Notes: a model not told the origin generated them from the sequence alone. A stretch of 8,558 nucleotides of DNA from HK-STAS-PATE-2 sp035906575 (GCA_035906575.1 JAMIEW010000059.1:1-8558), one strand, 5' to 3'. Shown: positions 1 to 4,911, counted from the stretch's first letter. A program made the numbers and translations.

Positions 1-219
1 CCACGATGCTTCGCCGTCTATCCAACGATCGAGAGCACCCAAGACAAGCAGCTTGGTCTCATCGGCTTGGGGATGATTGATCCATGTCACGATTTGGCCA
101 CCGGTGCGGGGCTCAGCATAGGCGCTAAGCGACTCGGGCATTGGCGGGATGGTGCCGAGACGCCAAAATCCCCACCCTGCCAGGATGGCAACAAAAAATC
201 CTACCACCCAACGCCACAT
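1..219 (-). CDS. N-terminus of a membrane-anchored or secreted protein, partial at the left edge
   Basis: The minus strand is open from an ATG at 219-217 through exactly 73 codons to the window edge. An in-frame TAG 15 codons before this ATG restricts where the gene can begin, and no better start lies between. The first 20 residues (MWRWVVGFFVAILAGWGFWR) form one hydrophobic segment with few charges, like a signal anchor or uncleaved signal peptide. It is followed by a Pro-rich stretch (TIPPMPE) and then a soluble region containing HPQADETKLLVLGALDRW. I do not recognise a family in the 50 exported residues visible. The gene is divergent from the plus-strand gene at 265 and shares a 45-bp intergenic region with it. 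No strong Shine-Dalgarno is present, only GGA a few bases before the ATG, and the predicted transcript leader is very short. I am fairly sure the reading frame is real because of the signal-like N-terminus and absence of stops; the function is unknown. Confidence 0.72.
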   Translation of the reverse strand, partial: MWRWVVGFFVAILAGWGFWRLGTIPPMPESLSAYAEPRTGGQIVTWINHPQADETKLLVLGALDRWIDGEASW

Positions 220-264
220 AGATCCGTTATACTAAAGAAGAGCAAAAACATCTATACTGTGGAT
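220..264. promoter_or_regulatory. Divergent intergenic promoter region with two TATACT boxes
   Basis: This 45-bp gap separates two divergent genes and must hold both promoters. TATACT occurs twice, at 228-233 and 253-258. The first sits in GTTATACTA, whose complement TAGTATAAC also contains a -10-like hexamer (TAGTAT, minus strand at 229-234), placing a minus-strand start near 222. The plus copy at 228-233 would start a transcript near 240, about 25 bases before the ATG at 265. I see no convincing -35 hexamer at a 16-18 bp spacing on either strand, so exact starts are inferred from the -10 boxes alone. Confidence 0.4.
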
Positions 265-1251
265 ATGAAATCTGCGTACGCTCTTTTTTGTCTCTTCATC
301 ATGACCCTCACTGTCATACCGACAGCTACGCAAGCAGCAATCTTTTTTGCGGATGATGACAATGTAACCCTGTCACAACCTACGCAGACGAGCGCCTTTC
401 TCGCGGGTGAAACGATTATGATTGATAAGGTCGTTCGTGGTGATCTTTTTTGCGCAGGGTTCTCGGTAACGATTAATGCACCCATTGAGGGCGATGTTCT
501 TTGTGCGGCGAAGTCTCTACAAATTAATGCCCCCGTTGGTGGCAATGTACGCTTGGTCGCCCTATCGACATTGATCGATACACGTATCAGCCAACGTGCA
601 ACGATTTTTACGTCAGCCCTCACTATTGGTAAGAACGCTATCTTACAAAATGAATGGAATGTCTGGGCGCAAACATCCGATCTTGTGCCTGGATATTTGG
701 GCGCAAACCATCTCACGATAAATCCGTTTGGCGATGACCCGGCCGAACCGCGTCCAGACAATCGCTTACCCTGGCTCGGATTACGATATCTGACGGCTAT
801 CGCCTCTGCTTTAGCGGTTGCCCTGATGCTTGGGACGGTTTTTCCGCGCAGGGTGCCTTTATCGATTACTGGTATCCGCAAACAACCTGTTATTGCCTTG
901 CAATTTGGTATCATTGCTACGGTTACGGCGCCTATTGCCTCATTTTTGTTCATCCTCACCATTATTGGTATCCCGCTCGGATTTGGGCTATTGGCGCTTT
1001 GGCTTGCTCTCGCATATTCGGCGCAAGTGTTAACAGCGAGCATCTTAGGACATCTTTTGACGCAACATTGGATAAAGGATCGACGGCACCTCACGTACTT
1101 TGCCCCGGCGGTCGGTATCCCCTTGCTTTGGTTGTTATTCTTTCTTCCGCTCGTCGGCTGGTTCGTCCGCATCGTGGCGATCGTTATCGGGTTTGCGGCG
1201 ATATGGGTCTCAACCAAAAACCTGATCAAATCAAAAATCCCTCAGGCCTAG
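265..1251 (+). CDS. Secreted bactofilin-like beta-repeat domain fused to a multi-span membrane region
   Basis: This gene encodes a 328-residue envelope protein. The ATG at 265 was chosen because it opens a clear signal peptide: MKSAYAL, a hydrophobic core to about residue 18, then PTATQAA with a likely cleavage after Ala24 or Ala25. The open frame continues upstream to 67, but that would overlap the divergent gene and bury the signal. Residues about 45-127 contain short beta-type repeats (VVRGDLFCAGFSVTINAP, IEGDVLCAAKSLQINAP, VGGNVRLVA), the spaced G-D/N-V pattern of polymer-forming (bactofilin-like) domains. Residues about 175-193 form a first membrane segment, and three or more follow between about 210 and 318. 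In the family this arrangement suggests an exported beta-helical domain held at the membrane; the real substrate or partner is unknown. There is no strong Shine-Dalgarno, only a weak GTGGA near the start. The TAG stop lies in the loop of the shared terminator. It converges on rnpB. Confidence 0.85.
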   Translation: MKSAYALFCLFIMTLTVIPTATQAAIFFADDDNVTLSQPTQTSAFLAGETIMIDKVVRGDLFCAGFSVTINAPIEGDVLCAAKSLQINAPVGGNVRLVALSTLIDTRISQRATIFTSALTIGKNAILQNEWNVWAQTSDLVPGYLGANHLTINPFGDDPAEPRPDNRLPWLGLRYLTAIASALAVALMLGTVFPRRVPLSITGIRKQPVIALQFGIIATVTAPIASFLFILTIIGIPLGFGLLALWLALAYSAQVLTASILGHLLTQHWIKDRRHLTYFAPAVGIPLLWLLFFLPLVGWFVRIVAIVIGFAAIWVSTKNLIKSKIPQA

Positions 1252-1264
1252 CCCGAGGGATTTT
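1234..1264. terminator. Bidirectional intrinsic terminator shared by the membrane-protein gene and rnpB
   Basis: The arms AAAATCCCTC (1234-1243) and GAGGGATTTT (1255-1264) pair perfectly around an 11-base loop. The T-rich end lies downstream of the stem on both strands: TTTT at 1261-1264 on plus and TTTTT at 1237-1233 on minus. It therefore can end the plus-strand gene and, from the other side, rnpB, whose 3' end lies only about 8 bases away. The stop codon of the plus-strand gene (1249-1251) is inside the loop. Confidence 0.8.
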
Positions 1265-1271
1265 GGATTGC

Positions 1272-1704
1272 GAGATAAGACGATAAGCCGAGTTCTGTCA
1301 CCCTTTACCCTTGCGGATATCGGGGGATGACTATCTCTCTGGGATGATGGTTGCCCATCACCTCAAGCGAACGACCATACTTCAGCCTTGCAGCCTCAGA
1401 ATTTGTTCTTGCACCAAGAAGGGTTTGCCGCGAACCGCTGTTACCAACGGCCGAGAGAGCTGGCAGATATTCTTGCGAATGCCCACCTACTCTCACTTTT
1501 CACTTTTCACCCACTTGCGTAGGCTAGTATTGTCTCTGTGGCACTTTCCCTCGGTTTACGATCATAGAATGGCACGTGTCCTTCCATGCTCGCTATATCC
1601 GGGCGGTCGTTAGCCGCTTCTGCTTTCACTCACCTTGCGATGAGATCGGTGCTCGGACTTTCCTCCCCGACGTGACGTCGGGGCAGTCATCTGTCTTACC
1701 TAGC
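1272..1704 (-). ncRNA. rnpB: RNase P RNA (bacterial type A-like)
   Basis: This is the catalytic RNA of RNase P, which trims the 5' leaders of precursor tRNAs. On the minus strand the universally conserved blocks appear in order: GAGGAAAGTCCGAG (complement of 1652-1665), AGGGAAAGTGCCACAGA, GGTAACAG, GCAAACC...GGTGCAAG, AGATAGTCATCC and GACAGAACTCGGCTTAT (3' block, 1283-1299). Helix P1 can be drawn as AGGTAAGAC (1701-1693) with GTCTTATCT (1281-1273), which fixes the ends to within a few bases. P3 is a perfect 8-bp hairpin, CCCCGACG/CGTCGGGG (1665-1672 with 1676-1683). P4 pairs AAG(T)CCGAG with CTCGGCTT, keeping the conserved bulged U. A hairpin with a GCAA loop (near 1340-1360) looks like P18, and a GGU at 1376-1374 precedes CUUGAGG where L15 is expected. 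The length of about 430 is slightly above the E. coli RNA. End coordinates are inferred from P1 and the promoter. Confidence 0.96.
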
Positions 1705-1710
1705 GCGCGA

Positions 1711-1739
1711 ATACTAGCGCATTTTATGGGTTTTGTCCA
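1711..1739 (-). promoter_or_regulatory. Sigma70-type promoter of rnpB
   Basis: On the minus strand TGGACA (1739-1734) is followed by a 17-bp spacer and TAGTAT (1716-1711). The predicted start, 6-8 bases further on near 1704, coincides with the 5' end of rnpB derived independently from helix P1. That agreement makes it the best-supported promoter in the left half of the window. Confidence 0.78.
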
Positions 1740-1748
1740 CCCTTCGCC

Positions 1749-1790
1749 CAAATCATCCCCCCGGCCCCCTTCTTTATTTAAAGAAGGGGG
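1749..1790 (-). repeat. REP-like palindromic repeat copy R1 (inverted orientation)
   Basis: A perfect palindrome has arms CCCCCTTCTTTA (1765-1776) and TAAAGAAGGGGG (1779-1790) around a 2-base centre. Read on the minus strand it is followed by a short spacer and the tail GGGGGGATGATTTG, ending at 1749. Copies R2 and R3 share the core CTTTAAATA and this tail. No T-tract follows the stem on either strand, so it does not look like an intrinsic terminator. Its tail ends 9 bp short of the rnpB -35 box. Confidence 0.8.
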
Positions 1791-1830
1791 TGCGACTGAC
1801 TTCGAGGCACTCTGATCACTGAAATTAGAC

Positions 1831-1876
1831 CTCCCTCTTCTTTAAATAAAGAAGAGGGAATGCGGGAGATGATTTG
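1831..1876 (+). repeat. REP-like palindromic repeat copy R2
   Basis: The arms TCCCTCTTCTTTA (1832-1844) and TAAAGAAGAGGGA (1847-1859) are perfectly complementary over 13 bp. They are followed by ATGCGGGAGATGATTTG, ending at 1876. The tail matches the reverse complement of the R1 tail at 12 of 13 positions (CAAATCATCCCCC against CAAATCATCTCCC), so R1 and R2 form an inverted pair spanning 128 bp, like a bacterial interspersed mosaic element. The two stems differ by paired changes in the lower stem (CCCCCTTC against CCCTCTTC), so pairing is preserved. Confidence 0.8.
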
Positions 1877-1914
1877 CTTGACGCAGCCCTCTACTTCATG
1901 GAACGGGGTATCTT

Positions 1915-2268
1915 ATGCGATTCTTAACTTACAACAAAGCTCTCAAAAAACGCTCACAAGAGATGCGAAAGAACCCCACAATACCGGAAGCGGTATTCTG
2001 GAAAGATATTCTTCCTAAAAGCCAACTTGGGCAATTTCGCTGGAACCGACAAAAACCCTTATTGCAATACATCGTGGATTTTTATTGCGCTGAACTTAAG
2101 CTCATTATTGAAATTGATGGCGAGATTCACCAGTCTCAAAAAGACTATGATCTCTCGAGAGACGAGGTACTAAAATCGCACAATCTTAAGACTGTGCGAT
2201 TTACAAATTGCGATGTATTGAACAATCCCACTCATTGCATCGCAGCTTTGAACGATTTCCTCCTTTAA
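1915..2268 (+). CDS. DUF559-family, Vsr-like small endonuclease
   Basis: This 117-residue protein has the hallmarks of DUF559, a family in the restriction-endonuclease-like superfamily related to the Vsr mismatch nicking enzymes. Residues 18-29 (RKNPTIPEAVFW) match the usual N-terminal helix. Residues 41-57 (FRWNRQKPLLQYIVDFY) and 61-72 (LKLIIEIDGEIH) carry the expected acidic core, with Asp55 and the E66-x-D68-G pair as likely metal-binding residues. Residues 94-104 (VRFTNCDVLNN) match the closing strand and helix. Length and order are normal for the family, so it looks intact. The ATG at 1915 has a weak GGGG six bases upstream. The gene lies between repeats R2 and R3, and its last two codons and stop (Leu-Leu-TAA) are within the left arm of R3. 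Family members are usually annotated as hypothetical nucleases; the substrate is not established. Its intimate overlap with the repeat suggests a role in repeat processing or spread. It converges on the DUF2207 gene with a 28-bp gap. Confidence 0.9.
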   Translation: MRFLTYNKALKKRSQEMRKNPTIPEAVFWKDILPKSQLGQFRWNRQKPLLQYIVDFYCAELKLIIEIDGEIHQSQKDYDLSRDEVLKSHNLKTVRFTNCDVLNNPTHCIAALNDFLL

Positions 2269-2295
2269 ATATAGGAGGAACACAAGGAGGATTTG
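2257..2295 (+). repeat. Diverged REP-like repeat copy R3 overlapping the nuclease stop codon
   Basis: The arms TTCCTCCT (2257-2264) and AGGAGGAA (2273-2280) flank a centre that keeps the CTTTAAATA core of R2. A tail, CACAAGGAGGATTTG, follows and aligns with the R2 tail if two bases are missing (GGAG--GATTTG). The stem is shorter than in R1 and R2, but the order of stem, AA and tail is the same. It contains the last codons of the DUF559 gene and fills nearly all of the gap before the DUF2207 stop. Confidence 0.6.
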
Positions 2296-2296
2296 G

Positions 2297-3988
2297 CTAC
2301 CAACTCCCACCGCCTCCACCTCCCCCACCTCCACCAGAACCACCTCCTGAAAAACCCGATCCGCCAGAACCGGATGAAGATGGTGGTGAATACGTACTCG
2401 CCATATCAGATTCCATGGCGTGAACCGTATTCACGAAAGAGTTGGTACTAAAGTTTGAGTAACCATGAATATAATTCGGCGCAGGCACTTGCATATTCGC
2501 GAATTGATTTGCCCATTTTTTTTCAACACCAAAGGCAACGGCTGCAGGTAAAAAGCGCGCAAACTGTTCGGGTTTCATCTCGGGGGCATCACTAAAAGCG
2601 AGACGCTTTTCTTCAGTCACAGACAAGAATTTTTTGAAGCCGAGAATCTCTTCACGAGCTTCGGCGCCTTTGCGTGTGACACGAGGCATGAAATGAGCAA
2701 AGAACATCATGATAATGCCACTCACGATACCGCTCACAATCATCAATGGACCAAAGAAGATCGTGCCTCCCATAGCCAGTATAAATGGGACAACGAATGC
2801 CGCCGTATACCACAAGCCGCGAATCACCCCTGGATTATGCGGGTAGAGCCCAAGCTCTTTTAAATACGTCATCGTGTATGAGCGCGCTTTTTCTACCGCC
2901 TCATACAAATCATCTACGCCCTCGCTCGTATCAACGCGATCGCTGTCGGCAAAGATACCTTCGAAGAGATCTTTTTCTGCATGGTCCAACTTACTATCTG
3001 CTTCACGGTCTTTGACGAGAAACATCGTTTTGTTTTTTGCGCCTTCATATTCAACATGTAGATACCCTCGACGTGCCAAATCAAGAATCTGTGCCGTTAC
3101 CGCACGTGAAGGGATGGATTCGTTCAATAATCCCGTCATCTGAAGCGCATTCATGCCTTGTGGCTCTTCATATTGGGCGATGATAGTGCCACGGCCTTTA
3201 GGATCACGTCCTTTGAAAAACCAGATCGCATACATTGCTGCAAATACCACAAATGGGGTTGCCGCCCAGGCATTATCAATCAACCAAAACCAAATCTTGT
3301 CTTGAGTACTGATCGGATCAACGGAGTTTAAAGGAAATCTGAATGCCACGGTCAAGCCTTCATTCGCCTCGAGTGGGCGGGTCGTGCGCACCTCGTGTAC
3401 ATCCTTGTTTTGGATGATCGAACAGGCTTTTTCTGTTGAACCATAGACACCGGTAAAACAAATTGCATCGAGCTTTTCACCAGGGCCACGCATCTTAAGT
3501 GAGGACGAAAGAATCGGCACCTCCCAACCGTTGCCGGTTACATTCCAGTACCATTCAATGGCATCATCAGCAGGAAACGGATTCAGCGCGCGCTTTACCT
3601 TATAGCGAATCACATAGGTATGCTTACCTGTCAGATATTTATCTGCGTCGCCGATTTTGATATTCACCTTATCGAGGCCATAGCTCTTTTCATATTCCGC
3701 TGGCTTGCCGTCCTGCATGACACTTTCTAAATCCAAAAGCAAATAAAACTTAGCACCATTGCGGTCATACCCCGTTGGGATATAGCGATAGATCCCATGG
3801 CGGTCATAGACACCAAAATCGTATTCGATGGTTTCTTCAACCATGATGCTTTGATCTTTATTGATTGTCACCACGGCGTCGAAGCGCGTGATCTGTTCAC
3901 TCACCACCGGCTGGGCCAGCGCGGTCGCTGGCAACAAAAACGCCATCACTCCCATCATCGCCAAGAGGCGATAGAAAACTTGCTTCAT
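2297..3988 (-). CDS. DUF2207-family membrane protein with Gly-rich C-terminal tail
   Basis: This 563-residue protein matches DUF2207 throughout. A signal peptide occupies residues 1-25 with cleavage at ALA|Q. The exported domain (about 30-230) carries the family signatures RHGIYRYIP (63-71) and EWYWNVTGNGWEVPI (145-159), plus Cys177 and Cys189 in the usual FTGxxGS region, which may form a disulfide. A membrane span follows at about 243-258, then a cytoplasmic winged-helix-like segment with LARRGYLHVEY near 305. A hydrophobic pair lies at about 390-430, and the tail of near-continuous Gly ends in Ser-Trp, as is common in this family. The biochemical role of DUF2207 is not established; an envelope function is inferred. 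No Shine-Dalgarno precedes the ATG at 3988; the candidate promoter would begin the transcript 0-3 bases before it. An upstream terminator separates it from the preceding gene, so it is probably monocistronic. Confidence 0.93.
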   Translation of the reverse strand: MKQVFYRLLAMMGVMAFLLPATALAQPVVSEQITRFDAVVTINKDQSIMVEETIEYDFGVYDRHGIYRYIPTGYDRNGAKFYLLLDLESVMQDGKPAEYEKSYGLDKVNIKIGDADKYLTGKHTYVIRYKVKRALNPFPADDAIEWYWNVTGNGWEVPILSSSLKMRGPGEKLDAICFTGVYGSTEKACSIIQNKDVHEVRTTRPLEANEGLTVAFRFPLNSVDPISTQDKIWFWLIDNAWAATPFVVFAAMYAIWFFKGRDPKGRGTIIAQYEEPQGMNALQMTGLLNESIPSRAVTAQILDLARRGYLHVEYEGAKNKTMFLVKDREADSKLDHAEKDLFEGIFADSDRVDTSEGVDDLYEAVEKARSYTMTYLKELGLYPHNPGVIRGLWYTAAFVVPFILAMGGTIFFGPLMIVSGIVSGIIMMFFAHFMPRVTRKGAEAREEILGFKKFLSVTEEKRLAFSDAPEMKPEQFARFLPAAVAFGVEKKWANQFANMQVPAPNYIHGYSNFSTNSFVNTVHAMESDMASTYSPPSSSGSGGSGFSGGGSGGGGGGGGGGSW

Positions 3989-3996
3989 ATAGTCAG

Positions 3997-4025
3997 ATGG
4001 TAGAACGGGCGAGCATTTGAGGCAA
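3997..4025 (-). promoter_or_regulatory. Candidate promoter of the DUF2207 gene giving a nearly leaderless transcript
   Basis: On the minus strand TTGCCT (4025-4020), a 17-bp spacer and TACCAT (4002-3997) match the sigma70 consensus at 4 of 6 positions each. Transcription would start near 3990, right at the ATG (3988), which fits the lack of a ribosome binding site. It starts just after the terminator of the upstream gene. Match quality is modest. Confidence 0.4.
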
Positions 4026-4027
4026 CC

Positions 4028-4051
4028 AAAAACCCCGAAGATAGCGGGGTT
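4028..4051 (-). terminator. Intrinsic terminator after the 90-residue membrane protein gene
   Basis: Read on the minus strand, AACCCCG (4051-4045) and CGGGGTT (4037-4031) form a 7-bp stem around a 7-base loop, followed by a run of five T. It lies 24 bp downstream of the stop codon at 4075 and insulates the DUF2207 gene. Confidence 0.85.
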
Positions 4052-4074
4052 AGGATAAGAGGGTAGAACGCTTG

Positions 4075-4347
4075 TTAGCGCCAGTGTCGATCGTCATGCC
4101 GTCTGGCTTTTGGACACCACCATTCTTTCGCCTGTTGGCTAAGAAAGTTCATCAGGGGTGCCATCGTGAAAACAGCAATGATGAGCAGGGCCGCATTCGG
4201 CTCGTCACCGGGCGGCATCGCCATACGCAAAACGGCAATGAATGCCGCGAATAGGACGAATATCAACAAGTAGCAGAGACCGGCATTGAGCGGGCTTCGT
4301 TGTGTCGGTTTGTCGAAAATGTGCAAGAAGATTTGCCAGCGATGCAT
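4075..4347 (-). CDS. Small two-span membrane protein, 90 residues, unknown function
   Basis: I do not recognise a family. The protein begins MHRWQIFLHIFDKP, has hydrophobic spans at about residues 22-40 and 52-69, and ends in a basic tail (KARRHDDRHWR). Positive charges at both ends predict that both termini are cytoplasmic, with a short PPGDEP loop outside. The start at 4347 was chosen over an in-frame upstream start at 4410 because GGAGG (4357-4353) sits five bases before it and because the longer form would extend into the upstream terminator. It is preceded by a terminator and followed by one, so it is probably transcribed alone; a TTGACG lies upstream (near 4393-4398) but no good -10 box follows at standard spacing. 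The proper Shine-Dalgarno, length and membrane topology support a real gene. Confidence 0.72.
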   Translation of the reverse strand: MHRWQIFLHIFDKPTQRSPLNAGLCYLLIFVLFAAFIAVLRMAMPPGDEPNAALLIIAVFTMAPLMNFLSQQAKEWWCPKARRHDDRHWR

Positions 4348-4352
4348 GAGAA

Positions 4353-4357
4353 CCTCC
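4353..4357 (-). promoter_or_regulatory. Shine-Dalgarno GGAGG deciding the start at 4347
   Basis: A perfect GGAGG lies five bases upstream of the ATG at 4347-4345. It supports the 90-residue form over the 111-residue alternative. Confidence 0.75.
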
Positions 4358-4408
4358 GTACAGCCGCATATGGTCTGCTTGTTTGTGAAAGCCGTCAAGA
4401 GGATCGAC

Positions 4409-4443
4409 AAAACCCGCGTTCCCAGATTGGTACTAGCGGGTTT
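4409..4443 (-). terminator. Intrinsic terminator after the 29-residue ORF
   Basis: On the minus strand AAACCCGC (4443-4436) pairs with GCGGGTTT (4417-4410), with TTTT at the end. The 18-base loop can itself form a small CCA/TGG stem. The T-tract is short, so efficiency may be moderate. It lies 21 bp past the stop of the 29-residue ORF and ends the small operon. Confidence 0.68.
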
Positions 4444-4464
4444 CAGTCAGTGTTTGGATGAGGC

Positions 4465-4554
4465 TCAGACCAGCGCGCATAGCACGCTGAGAACCTTAGG
4501 ATAGCTACGATAAGCGAGATCGATACTCGCCCAATAGAGCTGGCGACGATTCAT
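4465..4554 (-). CDS. Possible 29-residue protein translationally coupled by ATGA overlap
   Basis: An ATG at 4554-4552 overlaps the TGA of the preceding gene as ATGA and opens 29 codons ending in TGA at 4467-4465. GAGG lies six bases before the ATG, inside the last codons of the upstream gene, at a normal Shine-Dalgarno distance. The peptide begins MNRRQLYWASIDLAYRSYP and ends in a short hydrophobic stretch (VLSVLCALV). An intrinsic terminator follows 21 bp later. The peptide has no recognisable family; its LYWA resembles the LYWAD of the preceding protein, so it could be a decayed duplicate. The overlap and Shine-Dalgarno favour translation, but an ORF this short can arise by chance. Confidence 0.42.
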   Translation of the reverse strand: MNRRQLYWASIDLAYRSYPKVLSVLCALV

Positions 4555-4853
4555 CCCTGACCTCGCACGGTGGCGGGACACTTGGCGAGGCGCGCGTAGT
4601 AGTGCGCCGCGACCTTGCCACGCTCGAGAGCATGGCTGCCGCTGAAGTAGGCTCCAACGCCCGCGAAGTAGACGATCATGACCGTCTTAGAAGCGCAGAT
4701 GATCGCCTCCCTCAGGCCGAGATCTTTGCCATAATCCGCCCAATACAGGAACGGACAAATGACGAGGGCGGCGAAGCACACCATGAGAAACGCTCCGAAA
4801 AGCGCTTCGTGTAGCTCTTCTTTTGCCCGAACTTCGAAACGAACATTTTTCAA
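4551..4853 (-). CDS. Small two-span membrane protein with TTG start, 100 residues, unknown function
   Basis: I do not recognise a family. The protein starts with a charged segment (MKNVRFEVRAKEELHE), has hydrophobic spans at about residues 17-38 and 50-70, and ends in a basic tail (HYYARLAKCPATVRGQG). Both ends are predicted cytoplasmic. The start is TTG at 4853, preceded by AGGGGG at a seven-base spacing; the nearby ATG is out of frame. A consensus promoter lies 58 bp upstream, and the 3' end of the preceding giant gene is 92 bp away. The last codons overlap the start of a 29-residue ORF. Non-ATG start plus a good Shine-Dalgarno and a strong promoter suggest a well-transcribed gene whose translation is tempered. 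No function can be given. Confidence 0.72.
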   Translation of the reverse strand: MKNVRFEVRAKEELHEALFGAFLMVCFAALVICPFLYWADYGKDLGLREAIICASKTVMIVYFAGVGAYFSGSHALERGKVAAHYYARLAKCPATVRGQG

Positions 4854-4860
4854 AACAGTA

Positions 4861-4866
4861 CCCCCT
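4861..4866 (-). promoter_or_regulatory. Shine-Dalgarno AGGGGG supporting the TTG start at 4853
   Basis: AGGGGG differs from AGGAGG at one position and sits seven bases before the TTG. It explains how the non-ATG start would be recognised. Confidence 0.6.
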
Positions 4867-4875
4867 AAAAGAGTG

Positions 4876-4909
4876 AAAAACTCCCTGAGCCGGTTTGGCT
4901 ACAGGGAGT
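4876..4909 (-). terminator. Intrinsic terminator of the giant surface-protein gene
   Basis: On the minus strand ACTCCCTG-T-AGCC (4909-4897 complement order, with an unpaired base at 4901) pairs with GGCT-CAGGGAGT (4891-4880), around a five-base loop, and is followed by TTTTT. The stem is 12 bp with a single bulge. It lies 37 bp downstream of the stop codon of the giant gene. There is no T-tract on the plus strand, so it works only in this direction. Confidence 0.85.
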
Positions 4910-4911
4910 CT

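Larger units (their letters stand above)
1749..2295. mobile_element. Candidate repeat-nuclease module: inverted repeats around a DUF559 gene
   Basis: The segment consists of R1, R2, the DUF559 endonuclease gene and R3. R1 and R3 lie at the extreme ends in opposite orientation, so the segment begins CAAATC and ends GATTTG. It is squeezed between the rnpB promoter and the stop codon of the DUF2207 gene, which is where a compact insertion without damage could be tolerated. I see no clear target-site duplication. Mobility is an inference from the architecture and its resemblance to REP/RAYT modules; nothing here shows movement directly. Confidence 0.4.

Noticed and set aside
67..264. N-terminal extension of the plus-strand membrane-protein gene to an upstream ATG
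   Set aside because: It would bury the signal peptide at an internal position and overlap the coding part of the divergent gene at 1-219.
252..1229. A 325-residue minus-strand open frame opposite the membrane-protein gene
   Set aside because: It has no domain, no signal or coherent hydrophobic pattern, and lies wholly antisense to a gene with a signal peptide and recognisable repeats. Its length reflects codon bias of the real gene.
1305..1815. Several open frames of 60-100 codons on both strands
   Set aside because: They lie within rnpB and its promoter, whose conserved RNA blocks and pairings explain the sequence; none has protein features.
1765..1859. R1 and R2 hairpins as intrinsic terminators
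   Set aside because: Neither stem is followed by a T-tract on either strand, and no gene ends next to them.
2208..2423. Plus-strand open frame with a run of prolines
   Set aside because: The proline run is the antisense reading of the Gly-rich tail of the DUF2207 gene, and it also crosses repeat R3.
4348..4410. Longer 111-residue form of the membrane protein
   Set aside because: Its start would be at the tail of the upstream terminator with no Shine-Dalgarno, whereas the ATG at 4347 has a perfect GGAGG.
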